Notes: generated from the sequence alone by a model not told the origin. A DNA stretch of 35,893 nt from Micromonospora craterilacus (GCF_003236315.1 NZ_POTY01000038.1:1-35893); one strand, 5' to 3'. Shown: positions 22,919-31,191, counted from the first letter of the stretch. A program made the numbers and translations.

Positions 22919-23710
22919 TCAGCGGCCCTCGAAGACCGGCTTTTGCTTGTTGACGAAGGCCATGGTGGCCGCGTGGTGGTCGGTGGTGCGGCCGCAGATC
23001 GCCTGCGCCTGCGCCTCGGCGGCCAGCGCGTCGGCCAGGGTGCCGGCGTCGGCCACCGAGAGCTGACGCTTGATCGCGCCGTACGCCACGGTCGGGCCGG
23101 CGGCGAGCCGGGCGGCGAGTTCCTGGGCGGTCGGCAGCACGCTGTCGTCGTCGGCCACCATCCGGTTGAGCAGGCCCAGCCGGCTCGCCTCCTCGGCACG
23201 TACCGGCTCGGCCAGCATCAGCAGCTCGACGGCCTTGGCATGGCCGACCAGCCGGGGCAGCGTCCAGGACGCGCCGGTGTCGGCGGCGAGCCCGACCTTG
23301 GCGAACGCCATCAGAAAGCTGGTCGACGGCCCGCCGATGCGGATGTCGGCCAGGAACGCCAGTGAGGCACCCGCCCCGGCGGCCATCCCGCGCACTGCGG
23401 CCACCACCGGCTTGGGCAGGTTGGCCAGCCGGGCCGCGATCGGGTTGTAGTGCGCCGCAACGGTGTCCAGAGGCTTCCCGGTGCCCGACTGGAGGGTGGC
23501 CACGTGCTCGCGCAGATCCTGACCCGCACAGAACGACCCGCCGGCCCCGGCGAGTACCACCGCCCGGCAGGTGCGGTCGGCCTCCAGTTCGGCGAGGGTG
23601 TCCCGGAGCGCTTCCTTGAGCGCCACGTCGAGCGCGTTCATCGCCGCCGGGCGGTTCAGCGTGAGGGTGGCGACGGCGTCGGTGCGGTCGACGAGCAGCG
23701 GCTCGGTCAC
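22919..23710 (-). CDS. Enoyl-CoA hydratase/isomerase, PaaG-like
   Basis: A 263-residue crotonase-fold enzyme. LTLNRPAAMNALD starts the fold, FCAGQDLREH and AAVRGMAAGAGASLAFLADI form the oxyanion hole, and KVGLAADTGASWTLPRLVG is the active-site helix typical of PaaG (1,2-epoxyphenylacetyl-CoA isomerase) and related hydratases. The catalytic acid usually seen in the 'PDSGG' turn appears as ADTGA, with Asp present. It acts on acyl-CoA esters in the cytosol, possibly aromatic ones. The GTG overlaps the stop of the upstream PaaX-type regulator (GTGA), so both are one unit. The substrate is inferred from partner and motifs. Confidence 0.88.
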   Translation of the reverse strand: MTEPLLVDRTDAVATLTLNRPAAMNALDVALKEALRDTLAELEADRTCRAVVLAGAGGSFCAGQDLREHVATLQSGTGKPLDTVAAHYNPIAARLANLPKPVVAAVRGMAAGAGASLAFLADIRIGGPSTSFLMAFAKVGLAADTGASWTLPRLVGHAKAVELLMLAEPVRAEEASRLGLLNRMVADDDSVLPTAQELAARLAAGPTVAYGAIKRQLSVADAGTLADALAAEAQAQAICGRTTDHHAATMAFVNKQKPVFEGR

Positions 23711-24531
23711 GTCTGGCGGCCCTTCTGTTGGACTATCCGGTTACCACCGTCGAGGCACTGCTCGACGTACCGGTCCGCGGCTGGCCGGAGCCGGGCCGCG
23801 TGCCGGTCGAAGAAGCCGGCCGCGGCGGTGCCGGGCCAGCGTTCGGGCAGCAGCGCCGGGGGCAGCTGCGGGTCCCGGAAGAGGAAGGTACGCCACGCGT
23901 GCACCAACCGGAATCGGGCCGCGTACGCCTCCTCGTCACCGCTGCGGGCGGTGACCCCGGTCAGCAGCGGACGCTGGTCGGCGACGAACTGCTCGTACGC
24001 CCGGCCGATCTCGGCCAGGTCCCAGGCCCGGCGGACCAGGCCCATCGCGCCCGGGGTGCCGGCGGCGTGCGCGGCGCTGAACCGCTCGAAGCGTACGCCC
24101 GCCTCACCGAGCAGCACGTCGACGTCCTCGGCGGGCCGGGTGGCCACCCAGGTCTGCTCGTCGAGCGTGCCGTAGCCGAGGAAGCGCAGGTTGGCGGCGA
24201 GCCGCTGGCGGTCCCGGCGGGCGCTCGGCGCGTCCAGCACCAGCAGGTCGAACCGTCCGTCCCAGCTGACCCGGCCGGTGCGGTAGATCCGGGAGGCGGC
24301 CTCGTCCAGCCGGCGGGCCGCCTTCGGTGTGATCGAATATCCCGGTCCGGAGGTCAGCTTCACCGGTTCGAGCCAGCCCTGGCGCACCATCCGGGAGACC
24401 GCCGTCCGCACGGCCGGCGGGGCGATCCCGAGGGGTGACAAGAGTCTGACCAGGGCGGCAACCGGTGCACGACCACCCCGGGGCCGGAGGTGGTCGCCGT
24501 ACAGGTCGAAGAGCGCCGACCGTGCCTGCAT
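23707..24531 (-). CDS. paaX: PaaX family transcriptional regulator
   Basis: A 274-residue regulator. SALFDLYGDHLRPRGGRAPV opens the PaaX N-terminal winged HTH, LGIAPPAVRTAVSRMVRQGW is the recognition region, and the central PaaX domain is WDGRFDLLVLDAP to RFERFSA. E. coli PaaX represses phenylacetate catabolism until phenylacetyl-CoA binds it. Here it is co-transcribed with one PaaG-like hydratase and no other paa gene is near. ATG 24531 lacks a Shine-Dalgarno; CACAAT ends eight bases before it, so the transcript is probably leaderless. A dyad at 24542-24580 overlaps this promoter. Confidence 0.9.
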   Translation of the reverse strand: MQARSALFDLYGDHLRPRGGRAPVAALVRLLSPLGIAPPAVRTAVSRMVRQGWLEPVKLTSGPGYSITPKAARRLDEAASRIYRTGRVSWDGRFDLLVLDAPSARRDRQRLAANLRFLGYGTLDEQTWVATRPAEDVDVLLGEAGVRFERFSAAHAAGTPGAMGLVRRAWDLAEIGRAYEQFVADQRPLLTGVTARSGDEEAYAARFRLVHAWRTFLFRDPQLPPALLPERWPGTAAAGFFDRHAARLRPAADRYVEQCLDGGNRIVQQKGRQT

Positions 24532-24539
24532 GACCGCAC

Positions 24540-24580
24540 ATTGTGACAGGCCATCTCGGGATAAGCTAGATGCTGTTACA
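24540..24580 (-). promoter_or_regulatory. Promoter and candidate operator of paaX
   Basis: The -10-like CACAAT (24540-24545, minus strand) lies eight bases before the paaX ATG. TGTGACAG (24542-24549) and CTGTTACA (24573-24580) are inverted copies with 7 of 8 matches and frame the promoter. This suits autoregulation by the PaaX dimer, but the spacing of 23 bp is untested. Confidence 0.45.
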
Positions 24581-24721
24581 TCAATGCTGCTTCGGTTTGG
24601 GTCCGGCGGTGTTCATCAGGGAAAATCGTTGGTCGACACTCCCGCGCAAGTTGCGGGTGGTCATGGCGAAGTGGCTGTGGGGCAACCCACCGACCCTGGT
24701 GTAGGTCTGAGGGGAGACAAC

Positions 24722-24889
24722 ATGGCGGCGATGAAGCCGCGGACGGGCGACGGTCCGCTGGAAGTCACCAAGGAGGGCCGGGGCATCGTCATGCGGGTCC
24801 CGCTGGAGGGCGGTGGCCGGCTCGTCGTCGAGATGACTCCCGACGAGGCGACGGCTCTCGGTGACGCGCTCAAGGCGGCCGCCGGCTGA
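24722..24889 (+). CDS. DUF3117 small protein (Rv1211-like)
   Basis: A 55-residue protein: MAAMKPRTGDGPLEVTKEGR, then VMRVPLEGGGRLVVEMTPDE and a helix ending LGDALKAAAG. It is the highly conserved actinobacterial DUF3117 family, of unknown function. ATG 24722 follows GAGGGGAG by six bases, an excellent site that suggests high expression. A 16-bp hairpin ends the unit 77 bp downstream. In mycobacteria it is also close to tagA. The small size, strong ribosome site and own terminator suggest an abundant stand-alone protein. Confidence 0.93.
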   Translation: MAAMKPRTGDGPLEVTKEGRGIVMRVPLEGGGRLVVEMTPDEATALGDALKAAAG

Positions 24890-24965
24890 TCAAGGCCGGT
24901 TCGTCGGCGACGCTCGCCGCCGCGGAACGGTTCGTCCGGGGCGGGCCTCCAGCAGGCGCGCCCGT

Positions 24966-25001
24966 GCCCTGAGCCACCGGCTCCCGCCGGTGGCTCAGGG
25001 C
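24966..25001 (+). terminator. Strong hairpin terminator after DUF3117 gene
   Basis: GCCCTGAGCCACCGGC (24966-24981) pairs perfectly with 24986-25001 around the tetraloop TCCC. The 16-bp GC-rich stem is followed by CTTCACATC. It should end the DUF3117 transcript and shield pepA. Confidence 0.85.
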
Positions 25002-25044
25002 CTTCACATCATCTTCCGGGGCCAAACGCCCCGAGCGCACCATT

Positions 25045-25066
25045 CGCGGGGGCGTCCGCCCCCGCG
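25045..25066 (+). promoter_or_regulatory. Second hairpin, just upstream of the pepA ribosome site
   Basis: CGCGGGGGC-GTCC-GCCCCCGCG is a perfect 9-bp stem with a 4-nt loop, followed by CTTCTCTC and then AGGAGG at 25075-25080. It may be a second terminator or a structure that modulates pepA translation or attenuation. Confidence 0.5.
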
Positions 25067-25091
25067 CTTCTCTCAGGAGGTACGGCTCCGC

Positions 25092-26558
25092 GTGCTCGCC
25101 ATCCGTCTGACCGCCGAGCCGGACCGGCTCGACACCGTGGCCCTGCCCGTCCGACCCGGAGCTGCCGACGACGCGCCGGCGGCGCCGGTGCCGACCGCGG
25201 TGGCGTTGCCCGACGGGGTCGCCGAGGAGGCGGCCGCGCTGGCCCCGATGGCGCGGTTCGCCGGCCGGGCCGGCGAGGTCCGTGCCCAACTGCGACCGGG
25301 GCGCACCCCCGCCCGGCTGCTGCTGCTCGGCGTCGGCGAGGGCGACGAGGCGGCCTGGCGGACGGTCGGCGCGGCGGTGGTGCGGGCGGCCCGAGATGAG
25401 ACGCACGTCACACTCGCGCTGCCGGCCGGGGTGTCACCGGAGGCGGTCCGGGGGCTGGTCGAGGGACTGCTGCTCGGCTCGTACCGGTTCCGGCTGGGCG
25501 CCGACGCCGACGCTCCCGCGCTGACCGGCGTCGACCTGGCGGTCACCGACCCGGAGGCGTACGAGCCGGCCGTGGAACTGGCGCGGACGACCGCCCGGAT
25601 GACCCGGCTGGCCCGCGACCTCACCAACACCCCCTCCTCGGTCAAGAACCCGCAATGGTTCGCCGACCAGATCGCCGAGGCCGCCACCGACCTGCCCGGA
25701 CTCCGGCTGCGGGTGCGCGAGCCGGAGCAACTGGCGGCCGAGGGATTCGGCGGGATCCTCGCCGTCGGCGGCGGCTCGGCCAGCGGCCCACGCCTGGTCG
25801 AGCTGGACTGGCAACCGGCCGACGCCCGCACCCACGTGGTGCTGGTCGGCAAGGGCATCACCTTCGACACCGGCGGCATCTCGATCAAGCCGGTGCCGGC
25901 GATGAAGCTGATGCGCAAGGACATGGCCGGGGCGGCGGCCGTCGTCGCGGCGACGCTCGGCGCGGCGGCGCTGCGGCTGCCGGTCCGGATCACCACGCTC
26001 GCCCCGCTGGCCGAGAACATGGTCAGCGGCGCCGCGTTCCGGCCGGGCGACATCGTCCGGCACTACGGCGGGCTGACCAGCGAGACGACCAACTCCGACG
26101 CCGAGGGGCGGCTGGTCCTCGCCGACGCGCTGGCGTACGCCGTGCAGGAACTCAAGCCGGACCTGCTGCTCGACCTGGCCACCCTGACCGGCGCGAACGC
26201 GGTCGCGCTCGGCACCCGCACCGGTGCCCTCTACAGCGACAACGACCAGCTCGCCGAGGACCTGCTGGCCGCCATCGACGCGGCCGGCGAGGCCGCCTGG
26301 CGGATGCCGCTGGCCGCCGACTACGTGGAGCACCTCGGCAGCGACCTGGCCGACCTGCACAGCGCCCCGACGCAGGGCGCCGGTTCCGTGCTGGCCGCGC
26401 TCTACCTGCGGGAGTTCACCGGCGACCTGCGGGAGCGCTGGCTGCACATCGACATGTCCGCGCCCTCCTGGTGCGAGCGCGACGACGCGGAGCTGACCCG
26501 GGGCGCGACCGGTTGGGGCGTACGCGGGCTGCTGCGCTGGCTGGCCACGCTGTCCTGA
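25092..26558 (+). CDS. pepA: Leucyl aminopeptidase (M17 family)
   Basis: A 488-residue metallopeptidase. The C-terminal catalytic domain has VGKGITFDTGGISIKP (Lys254 and Asp259 bind metal), MRKDMAGAAAV (Asp277) and NSDAEGRLVLADAL (Asp336, Glu338 and the catalytic Arg340), the full M17 two-zinc site. The family signature is normally NTDAEGRL; Ser for Thr is mild. The N-terminal macro-like domain (about 1-160) is short and variable. Hexamers of this enzyme cut N-terminal Leu and similar residues during peptide turnover in the cytosol. GTG 25092 is the first start after AGGAGG, though the spacing of 11 is long. Tandem hairpins lie upstream and one downstream. Confidence 0.94.
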   Translation: MLAIRLTAEPDRLDTVALPVRPGAADDAPAAPVPTAVALPDGVAEEAAALAPMARFAGRAGEVRAQLRPGRTPARLLLLGVGEGDEAAWRTVGAAVVRAARDETHVTLALPAGVSPEAVRGLVEGLLLGSYRFRLGADADAPALTGVDLAVTDPEAYEPAVELARTTARMTRLARDLTNTPSSVKNPQWFADQIAEAATDLPGLRLRVREPEQLAAEGFGGILAVGGGSASGPRLVELDWQPADARTHVVLVGKGITFDTGGISIKPVPAMKLMRKDMAGAAAVVAATLGAAALRLPVRITTLAPLAENMVSGAAFRPGDIVRHYGGLTSETTNSDAEGRLVLADALAYAVQELKPDLLLDLATLTGANAVALGTRTGALYSDNDQLAEDLLAAIDAAGEAAWRMPLAADYVEHLGSDLADLHSAPTQGAGSVLAALYLREFTGDLRERWLHIDMSAPSWCERDDAELTRGATGWGVRGLLRWLATLS

Positions 26559-26570
26559 CCTCGACCGGGA

Positions 26571-26590
26571 CCGCCGGCCGGTGCCGGCGG
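26571..26590. terminator. Hairpin between pepA and the O-methyltransferase gene
   Basis: CCGCCGGC-CGGT-GCCGGCGG is a perfect 8-bp stem with a tetraloop, 13 bp after the pepA stop, between two converging genes. It is a plausible terminator for pepA and for the opposite strand. Confidence 0.6.
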
Positions 26591-26627
26591 AATCCGTCGG
26601 GCGACGCTCGGCCGGGCTGCGGCCGGA

Positions 26628-27302
26628 TCAGCACCTGATCGCGGCGAGCAGCCCGTGCCCGACCGGCAGCACCGCCGGGATCCAGTGCTCCGACTCGCGG
26701 ACGGCCTTCACCGTCTCGCGTACCGTCACGGTCTCCGCGTCGCGGGCCGCCGGGTCACCGATCCGGCCCCCGGCGAGCGCGCCGTTGAGCACCAGCACAC
26801 CTCCCGGACGCAGCAGCCGCAGCGCGGCGTCCACGCAGGCGGTGAAGCCGGTCGCCTCGGCGTCGACGAAGACCAGGTCGTACGCGCCGTCCGCGAGCCG
26901 GGGGAGCACGTCCAGCGCCCGGCCGGTGATGATCCGCGTACGGCCCGCGACGAAGCCGGCCTCGGCGAAGATGCGCCGCGCGATCCGCTGGTGCTCCACC
27001 TCGACGTCGATGGTGGTGAGCACCCCGTCGGCGCGCATGCCACGCAGCAGCCACACGCCGCTGACCCCGGTGCCGGTGCCGATCTCGACCACCGCACGGG
27101 CGTTGCCGGCGGCGGCGAGCAGGCGCAACGCCGCGCCGGCACCCGGGGTGACCGCGTCGAGACCGACCTCGTGGGCGAGGCTGCGCGCGGTCCGCAGCAC
27201 GAGATCCTCCGTGACGTACGACTCGGCGAAGTGCAGAGCCGGGTTCGTCGAACTGCCGGAACCGGCGACCGTGGCGATGGGACACCTCCGGGCGGCGAGC
27301 AT
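26628..27302 (-). CDS. O-methyltransferase (Rv1220c-like, SAM-dependent)
   Basis: A Rossmann methyltransferase. VVEIGTGTGVSGVWLLRGM is motif I that binds S-adenosylmethionine, TTIDVEVEHQRIARRIF has the acidic residue for the ribose, YDLVFVDAEATGF is motif IV and LLRPGGVLVLNGAL follows. It belongs to the COMT-like O-methyltransferase family next to sigE/htrA in actinobacteria; the substrate is unknown. The start is problematic: ATG 27302 gives 224 residues but has no ribosome site, while GGAGG at 27285-27289 points, with a 6-base gap, at an in-frame ATC (27278) that gives 216 residues and aligns better with the family start. The frame contains no ATG or GTG between the two. It is divergent from htrA. 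Confidence 0.88.
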   Translation of the reverse strand: MLAARRCPIATVAGSGSSTNPALHFAESYVTEDLVLRTARSLAHEVGLDAVTPGAGAALRLLAAAGNARAVVEIGTGTGVSGVWLLRGMRADGVLTTIDVEVEHQRIARRIFAEAGFVAGRTRIITGRALDVLPRLADGAYDLVFVDAEATGFTACVDAALRLLRPGGVLVLNGALAGGRIGDPAARDAETVTVRETVKAVRESEHWIPAVLPVGHGLLAAIRC

Positions 27303-27496
27303 GAAGCGCAGGGCGGGTGGGCACTGTGACTCTAGAGGCGGCCCGCCACGGGCGCAGCCGCGCGTCCACCCGCAGTGACAACCGCTGACCCCACGCGGCA
27401 CATCCGTGCAATCCTGGAGGCGGTATCCGGTCGACCGCACCGGGGCGGCGCTTGATCGCGGATCGTGGATACCGGGGACGGACTGGGAGGCACCGA

Positions 27497-28807
27497 GTGA
27501 CCGACGGCTGGGACTGGCGCCAGCCCGGCGCGGGCGGCGCACCGGCGGGACAGCCGGGGCCCGGACAGCCGCCGGCGACACCGGGGGAGGGCGGCCACGT
27601 GACCGCTTCGCCGTGGTGGTCCGACGCGCTCGCCGACCCGTGGCGGGATCCGAACGCTCCGACGGCGGTGGTGATACCGGCGGCGCCGGTTCCGGGCACC
27701 GAGCCGGAACCGGTCACCGATCCGGACGCACCCGGCCGGCCGAAGCTGCACCAGTTGATGCTCATCCCGCTGGTCGCCGCGCTGCTCGCCGGCACGCTCG
27801 GCGGCGCACTCGGGTACGCCTTCGCCGTCCGTGGCGGCGCGGCCGGGACGGTGCTCGGCGCCGCGCCGGGGTCGGCCCCCACGCTCGCGCAGCGCCCGCC
27901 GGAGTCGCTGGCCGGGGTCGCGGAGCGCGTTTTGCCCAGCGTGGTCACCGTCCGGGTGGCCGGGGTGGGCGGCACCAGCGAGGGTTCCGGCTTCATCGCC
28001 AGCGCCGACGGGCATGTGATCACGAACGACCACGTGGTAGCCGGCGGCACCGGCAAGGCGTCGGTGATCTTCAACGACGGGAGTTCGGCCTCGGCCACGC
28101 TGGTCGGCCAGGACCCGGAGTCCGACATCGCTGTGATCAAAGTCTCCCGCACCGGCCTGCGTCCGGTCGAGTTCGGCGACTCCGACGCGCTGGCCGTGGG
28201 CGACCCGGTGCTGGCCATCGGTTCGCCGCTGTCGCTGGCGAACACCGTCACCGCAGGCATCGTCAGCGCCCTGGACCGGACGATGCATGCGGGCGAACCG
28301 GGCGGACCGATCCGCTACTACGCGGCGATCCAGACCGACGCCGCGGTCAACCACGGCAACTCAGGCGGGCCACTGGTCGACGCGGCGGGGCGGGTGATCG
28401 GCGTCAACTCCACGATCAAGTCGCTGGTCGCGGACGGCCAGGAGGCCGGCAACATCGGCCTCGCCTTCGCTATCCCGATCAACCAGGCCAAGCGGATCAC
28501 CCAGGACATCATCGGCACCGGCAAGGCCCGCCGGACGGTGATCGGTGCCCAGGTGGGCGGACCCGGCTCGGGTAGCGGCGGCTCCGGGGTGCGCCTCGCG
28601 GCGGTCGAGCCGGCCGGCCCGGCCGCCGGCGCGGGGCTCAAGGCCGGTGACGTGATCCTGAAGCTCAACGGTCGCCCGATGACCGAGCCGACCGACCTGA
28701 TCGCCCTGGTCCGCAAGTACGCGCCCGGCTCGGTGGTGACCGTCGAGTACCGCCGGGGATCCGACCGGCAGAACGCCTCGGTGACCCTCGCCGCGGATGC
28801 GAAGTGA
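27497..28807 (+). CDS. htrA: HtrA-like trypsin/PDZ membrane serine protease
   Basis: A 436-residue protease. A Pro/Gly-rich cytoplasmic N terminus (1-85) precedes one TM helix (about 88-110). The extracellular trypsin-like domain has His179 (VITNDHVVAGG), Asp210 (DPESDIAVIKV) and Ser289 (NHGNSGGPLV), a complete triad. A PDZ domain (about 345-430) carries GLKAGDVILKLNGRPM. HtrA proteins cleave misfolded envelope proteins and act in stress responses. GTG 27497 has GGGAGG six bases upstream. tatB follows 68 bp later, as in mycobacteria, but the sigE and anti-sigma genes usual between the O-methyltransferase and htrA are absent. Confidence 0.93.
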   Translation: MTDGWDWRQPGAGGAPAGQPGPGQPPATPGEGGHVTASPWWSDALADPWRDPNAPTAVVIPAAPVPGTEPEPVTDPDAPGRPKLHQLMLIPLVAALLAGTLGGALGYAFAVRGGAAGTVLGAAPGSAPTLAQRPPESLAGVAERVLPSVVTVRVAGVGGTSEGSGFIASADGHVITNDHVVAGGTGKASVIFNDGSSASATLVGQDPESDIAVIKVSRTGLRPVEFGDSDALAVGDPVLAIGSPLSLANTVTAGIVSALDRTMHAGEPGGPIRYYAAIQTDAAVNHGNSGGPLVDAAGRVIGVNSTIKSLVADGQEAGNIGLAFAIPINQAKRITQDIIGTGKARRTVIGAQVGGPGSGSGGSGVRLAAVEPAGPAAGAGLKAGDVILKLNGRPMTEPTDLIALVRKYAPGSVVTVEYRRGSDRQNASVTLAADAK

Positions 28808-28875
28808 CCTCTCACCTCTTCTGGCGAGGCCCCTGACGTGCGTACTCTGGCTGCGGTAGCCAGGAGGAGGCCTAG

Positions 28876-29301
28876 GTGTTCGAGAACCTGAACATGTGGG
28901 AGGTCGGCGCGCTGCTGCTGTTGGCGCTGCTGATCTTCGGCGACCGGCTGCCCGTGGTGATCAGTGACGGGCTGCGGATGGTGCGCAACCTGCGCAACAT
29001 GGCCCGCAACGCCACCACCGACCTGAGCAAGGAGCTGGGCACCGACATCCAGCTGGAGGATCTGCACCCCAAGGCGTTCATCCGCAAGCACCTGCTCAGC
29101 GAGGAGGACGAGCAGGCGATCCGGAAGCCGTTGCAGGGCGTCTACGACAACCTGCGCGCGGACGTCAGCAACGTGCAGAACGATCTCAAGGAGGTGGCCA
29201 CGGCGGCGGATCCCCGCACGCCCCGCTCCTCCTCGACCGGCGGTGGCACCGCCACCCCGGCACCGGCTCCCCGCGCCGCCAACTACGATGAGATCACCTG
29301 A
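28876..29301 (+). CDS. tatB: Sec-independent (Tat) translocase protein TatB
   Basis: A 141-residue protein with the TatA/B plan: a short periplasmic start, one TM helix (MWEVGALLLLALLIFGDRLP, about 7-25) with the polar-Gly-Asp hinge, then an amphipathic helix (VISDGLRMVRNLRNMARNA) and a disordered tail rich in Thr/Pro/Ala. TatB with TatC recognises twin-arginine signal peptides of folded exported proteins. In actinobacteria tatB stands apart from tatAC and follows htrA, as here. GTG 28876 has AGGAGGAGG five bases upstream, a very strong site. TACTCT at about 28850 is a possible -10 for its own promoter. Confidence 0.92.
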   Translation: MFENLNMWEVGALLLLALLIFGDRLPVVISDGLRMVRNLRNMARNATTDLSKELGTDIQLEDLHPKAFIRKHLLSEEDEQAIRKPLQGVYDNLRADVSNVQNDLKEVATAADPRTPRSSSTGGGTATPAPAPRAANYDEIT

Positions 29302-29343
29302 GGCAGTTCAGGGCCTCGGCCCGACACCTCGGTGACACCGGCC

Positions 29344-30492
29344 CTAGCGGCCGGACGGCTTGAGGCCCAACGGCTTGCCGAGCAGCGACTCACGGCGCAG
29401 CGCGAGCCGGTCGGCGACCTGGCCCAGGGCCTTCGCCGCCGGCGAGTCCGGCGCGGCGAGCACGATCGGGTTCCCCTCGTCGCCCGCCTCGCGGACCCGG
29501 GTGTCGAGCGGCACCTGACCCAGCAGCGGCACCTGTGCGCCGATGGTCTGCGTCAGCGAGTCGGCGACGGTCTGGCCACCGCCGGCCCCGAAGATCTCCA
29601 TCCGGGAACCGTCCGGCAGCTCCAGCCAGGACATGTTCTCGATCACGCCGACCACCCGCTGGTGGGTCTGCAGGGCGATCGCGCCGGCCCGCTCGGCCAC
29701 CTCGGCGGCGGCGGCCTGGGGCGTGGTGACCACCAGGATCTCGGCGTTGGGCAGCAGCTGGGCCAGGGAGATGGCCACGTCGCCGGTGCCCGGCGGCAGG
29801 TCGAGCAGGAGGACGTCGAGGTCGCCCCAGTAGACGTCGGCGAGGAACTGCTGCAATGCGCGGTGCAGCATCGGGCCGCGCCAGACCACGGCGGCGTTGC
29901 CGGCGGTGAACATGCCGATCGAGATGACCTTCACGCCGTGCGCCTGCGGCGGCATGATCATGTCTTCGACCCGGGTGGGACGACCGTCCGCGCCGAGCAT
30001 CCGGGGCACCGAGTGTCCGTAGATGTCCGCGTCCACCACGCCGACGGAGAGGCCCCGGGCGGCCAGCGCCGCAGCCAGGTTCACCGTCACGCTGGACTTG
30101 CCCACCCCGCCCTTGCCGCTGGCCACCGCGTACACCCGGGTGCGGGAGCCGGGCTGGGCGAACGGGATGACCGGCTCCGCGGTCGCGCCGCCACCGCGCA
30201 GCTTGGCCTGGAGTCCCTGGCGCTGCTCGGTGCTCATCACGCCGAACTCGATCTCCACGCCGGTGACCCCGCGCACCGCGCCCACGGCGGCGGTGATGTC
30301 CGACCGCAGCTTGTCCTTCAGCGGGCAGCCGGCCACGGTGAGCAGCAGTTCGACCCGGACCACACCGTCCTCGCCGACCTCGGCGGAGCGCACCATGCCG
30401 AGTTCGGTGATCGGCCGGCGGATCTCCGGGTCGTTGACGGTGGCCAGGGCGGCCTGGACTGCGTCGTTGACGGTGCTGACGGGAGCTGACAT
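29344..30492 (-). CDS. mrp: Mrp/ApbC-type Fe-S cluster carrier ATPase
   Basis: A 382-residue protein. Residues 8-85 form a MIP18/DUF59 domain (ATVNDPEIRRPITELGMV, then VAGCPLKDKL with the conserved Cys). The P-loop ATPase follows: ASGKGGVGKSSVTVNLAAAL (deviant Walker A), VGVVDADIYGHSVPRML, then LLLDLPPGTGD. These proteins carry Fe-S clusters to target enzymes. The CxxC usual after ENMS in ApbC/Nbp35 is missing here (ENMSWLELPDGSRMEIFG), which I also recall in mycobacterial Mrp. ATG 30492 has no ribosome site but TAGCAT ends seven bases upstream, so a leaderless mRNA is likely. Upstream in-frame codons look non-coding. Confidence 0.93.
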   Translation of the reverse strand: MSAPVSTVNDAVQAALATVNDPEIRRPITELGMVRSAEVGEDGVVRVELLLTVAGCPLKDKLRSDITAAVGAVRGVTGVEIEFGVMSTEQRQGLQAKLRGGGATAEPVIPFAQPGSRTRVYAVASGKGGVGKSSVTVNLAAALAARGLSVGVVDADIYGHSVPRMLGADGRPTRVEDMIMPPQAHGVKVISIGMFTAGNAAVVWRGPMLHRALQQFLADVYWGDLDVLLLDLPPGTGDVAISLAQLLPNAEILVVTTPQAAAAEVAERAGAIALQTHQRVVGVIENMSWLELPDGSRMEIFGAGGGQTVADSLTQTIGAQVPLLGQVPLDTRVREAGDEGNPIVLAAPDSPAAKALGQVADRLALRRESLLGKPLGLKPSGR

Positions 30493-30600
30493 GCCCGCAA
30501 TGCTACGTCGGTCGCGATCCGCCACCTGCGCCAGCGGCAATGGTTGTGAGCGAGTCGATCAGCTCTCCGGCTGACGGCGGCACCAGCGTGGCGGCGTCCC

Positions 30601-31191
30601 TCACCGGGTGCGATCGCCGTCCACCTCGTCGCGGGGTTCGTCGAGCGCGGGACCGTCGGTCGTGCCGGGGGCGGCTCCCTCCCGTTGCCGGCGCTCCAGC
30701 CGCTGCCGCCGTTGGGCCGCCTCGTCCAGCTCCTCGGCCAGCCGGGACAGCTCCGAGCGGACGAAGTCCCGGGTCGCCACCTCGCCGAGCGCGATCCGCA
30801 GCGCCGCGATCTCCCGGGCCAGGTACTCCGTCTCGGCCTTCTGCATGGTCGCCCGCCGCCGGTCCTCCTCAAGGGCCACCCGATCCCGGTCCGACTGGCG
30901 GTTCTGTGCCAGCAGGATCAGTGGTGCCGCGTACGACGCCTGGATGGACAGGATCAGGGTGAGGAAGGTGAAGGTGTACGGGTCGAAGCGCAGGCTCGCC
31001 GGCACCAGGGTGTTCCAGACGAACCAGAGCGCCAGGACCAGGGTCATGTAGACGATGAAGAGCGCCGTGCCCATGCCGCGCGCGATTCCCTCGGCCCACC
31101 GGCCGAAGGTCTCCTGGTCGACCCGGGGGAGCCGCACCCCACGCGGCTCCCGCGGCAGGTCCAGCCGCTCGCCCCGTCGCTGCTCAGTCAT
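30601..31191 (-). CDS. DUF1003 membrane protein
   Basis: A 196-residue protein of the DUF1003 family. Two TM helices lie at about residues 40-62 (MGTALFIVYMTLVLALWFVW) and 73-95 (FTFLTLILSIQASYAAPLIL), joined by NTLVPASLRFDPYTF, with the typical SIQASYAAPLILLAQNRQ motif. A long charged coiled coil (about 95-175) and a disordered tail follow. Its function is unknown. Its ATG overlaps the stop of the upstream CBS-domain gene by 8 bp (ATGACTGA), so the two are coupled, and the products may act together. The same pair is next to mrp in mycobacteria. Confidence 0.9.
   Translation of the reverse strand: MTEQRRGERLDLPREPRGVRLPRVDQETFGRWAEGIARGMGTALFIVYMTLVLALWFVWNTLVPASLRFDPYTFTFLTLILSIQASYAAPLILLAQNRQSDRDRVALEEDRRRATMQKAETEYLAREIAALRIALGEVATRDFVRSELSRLAEELDEAAQRRQRLERRQREGAAPGTTDGPALDEPRDEVDGDRTR

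Noticed and set aside
29302..29343. Search for a terminator between tatB and mrp
   Set aside because: The spacer has only imperfect pairing; no stem strong enough to call.
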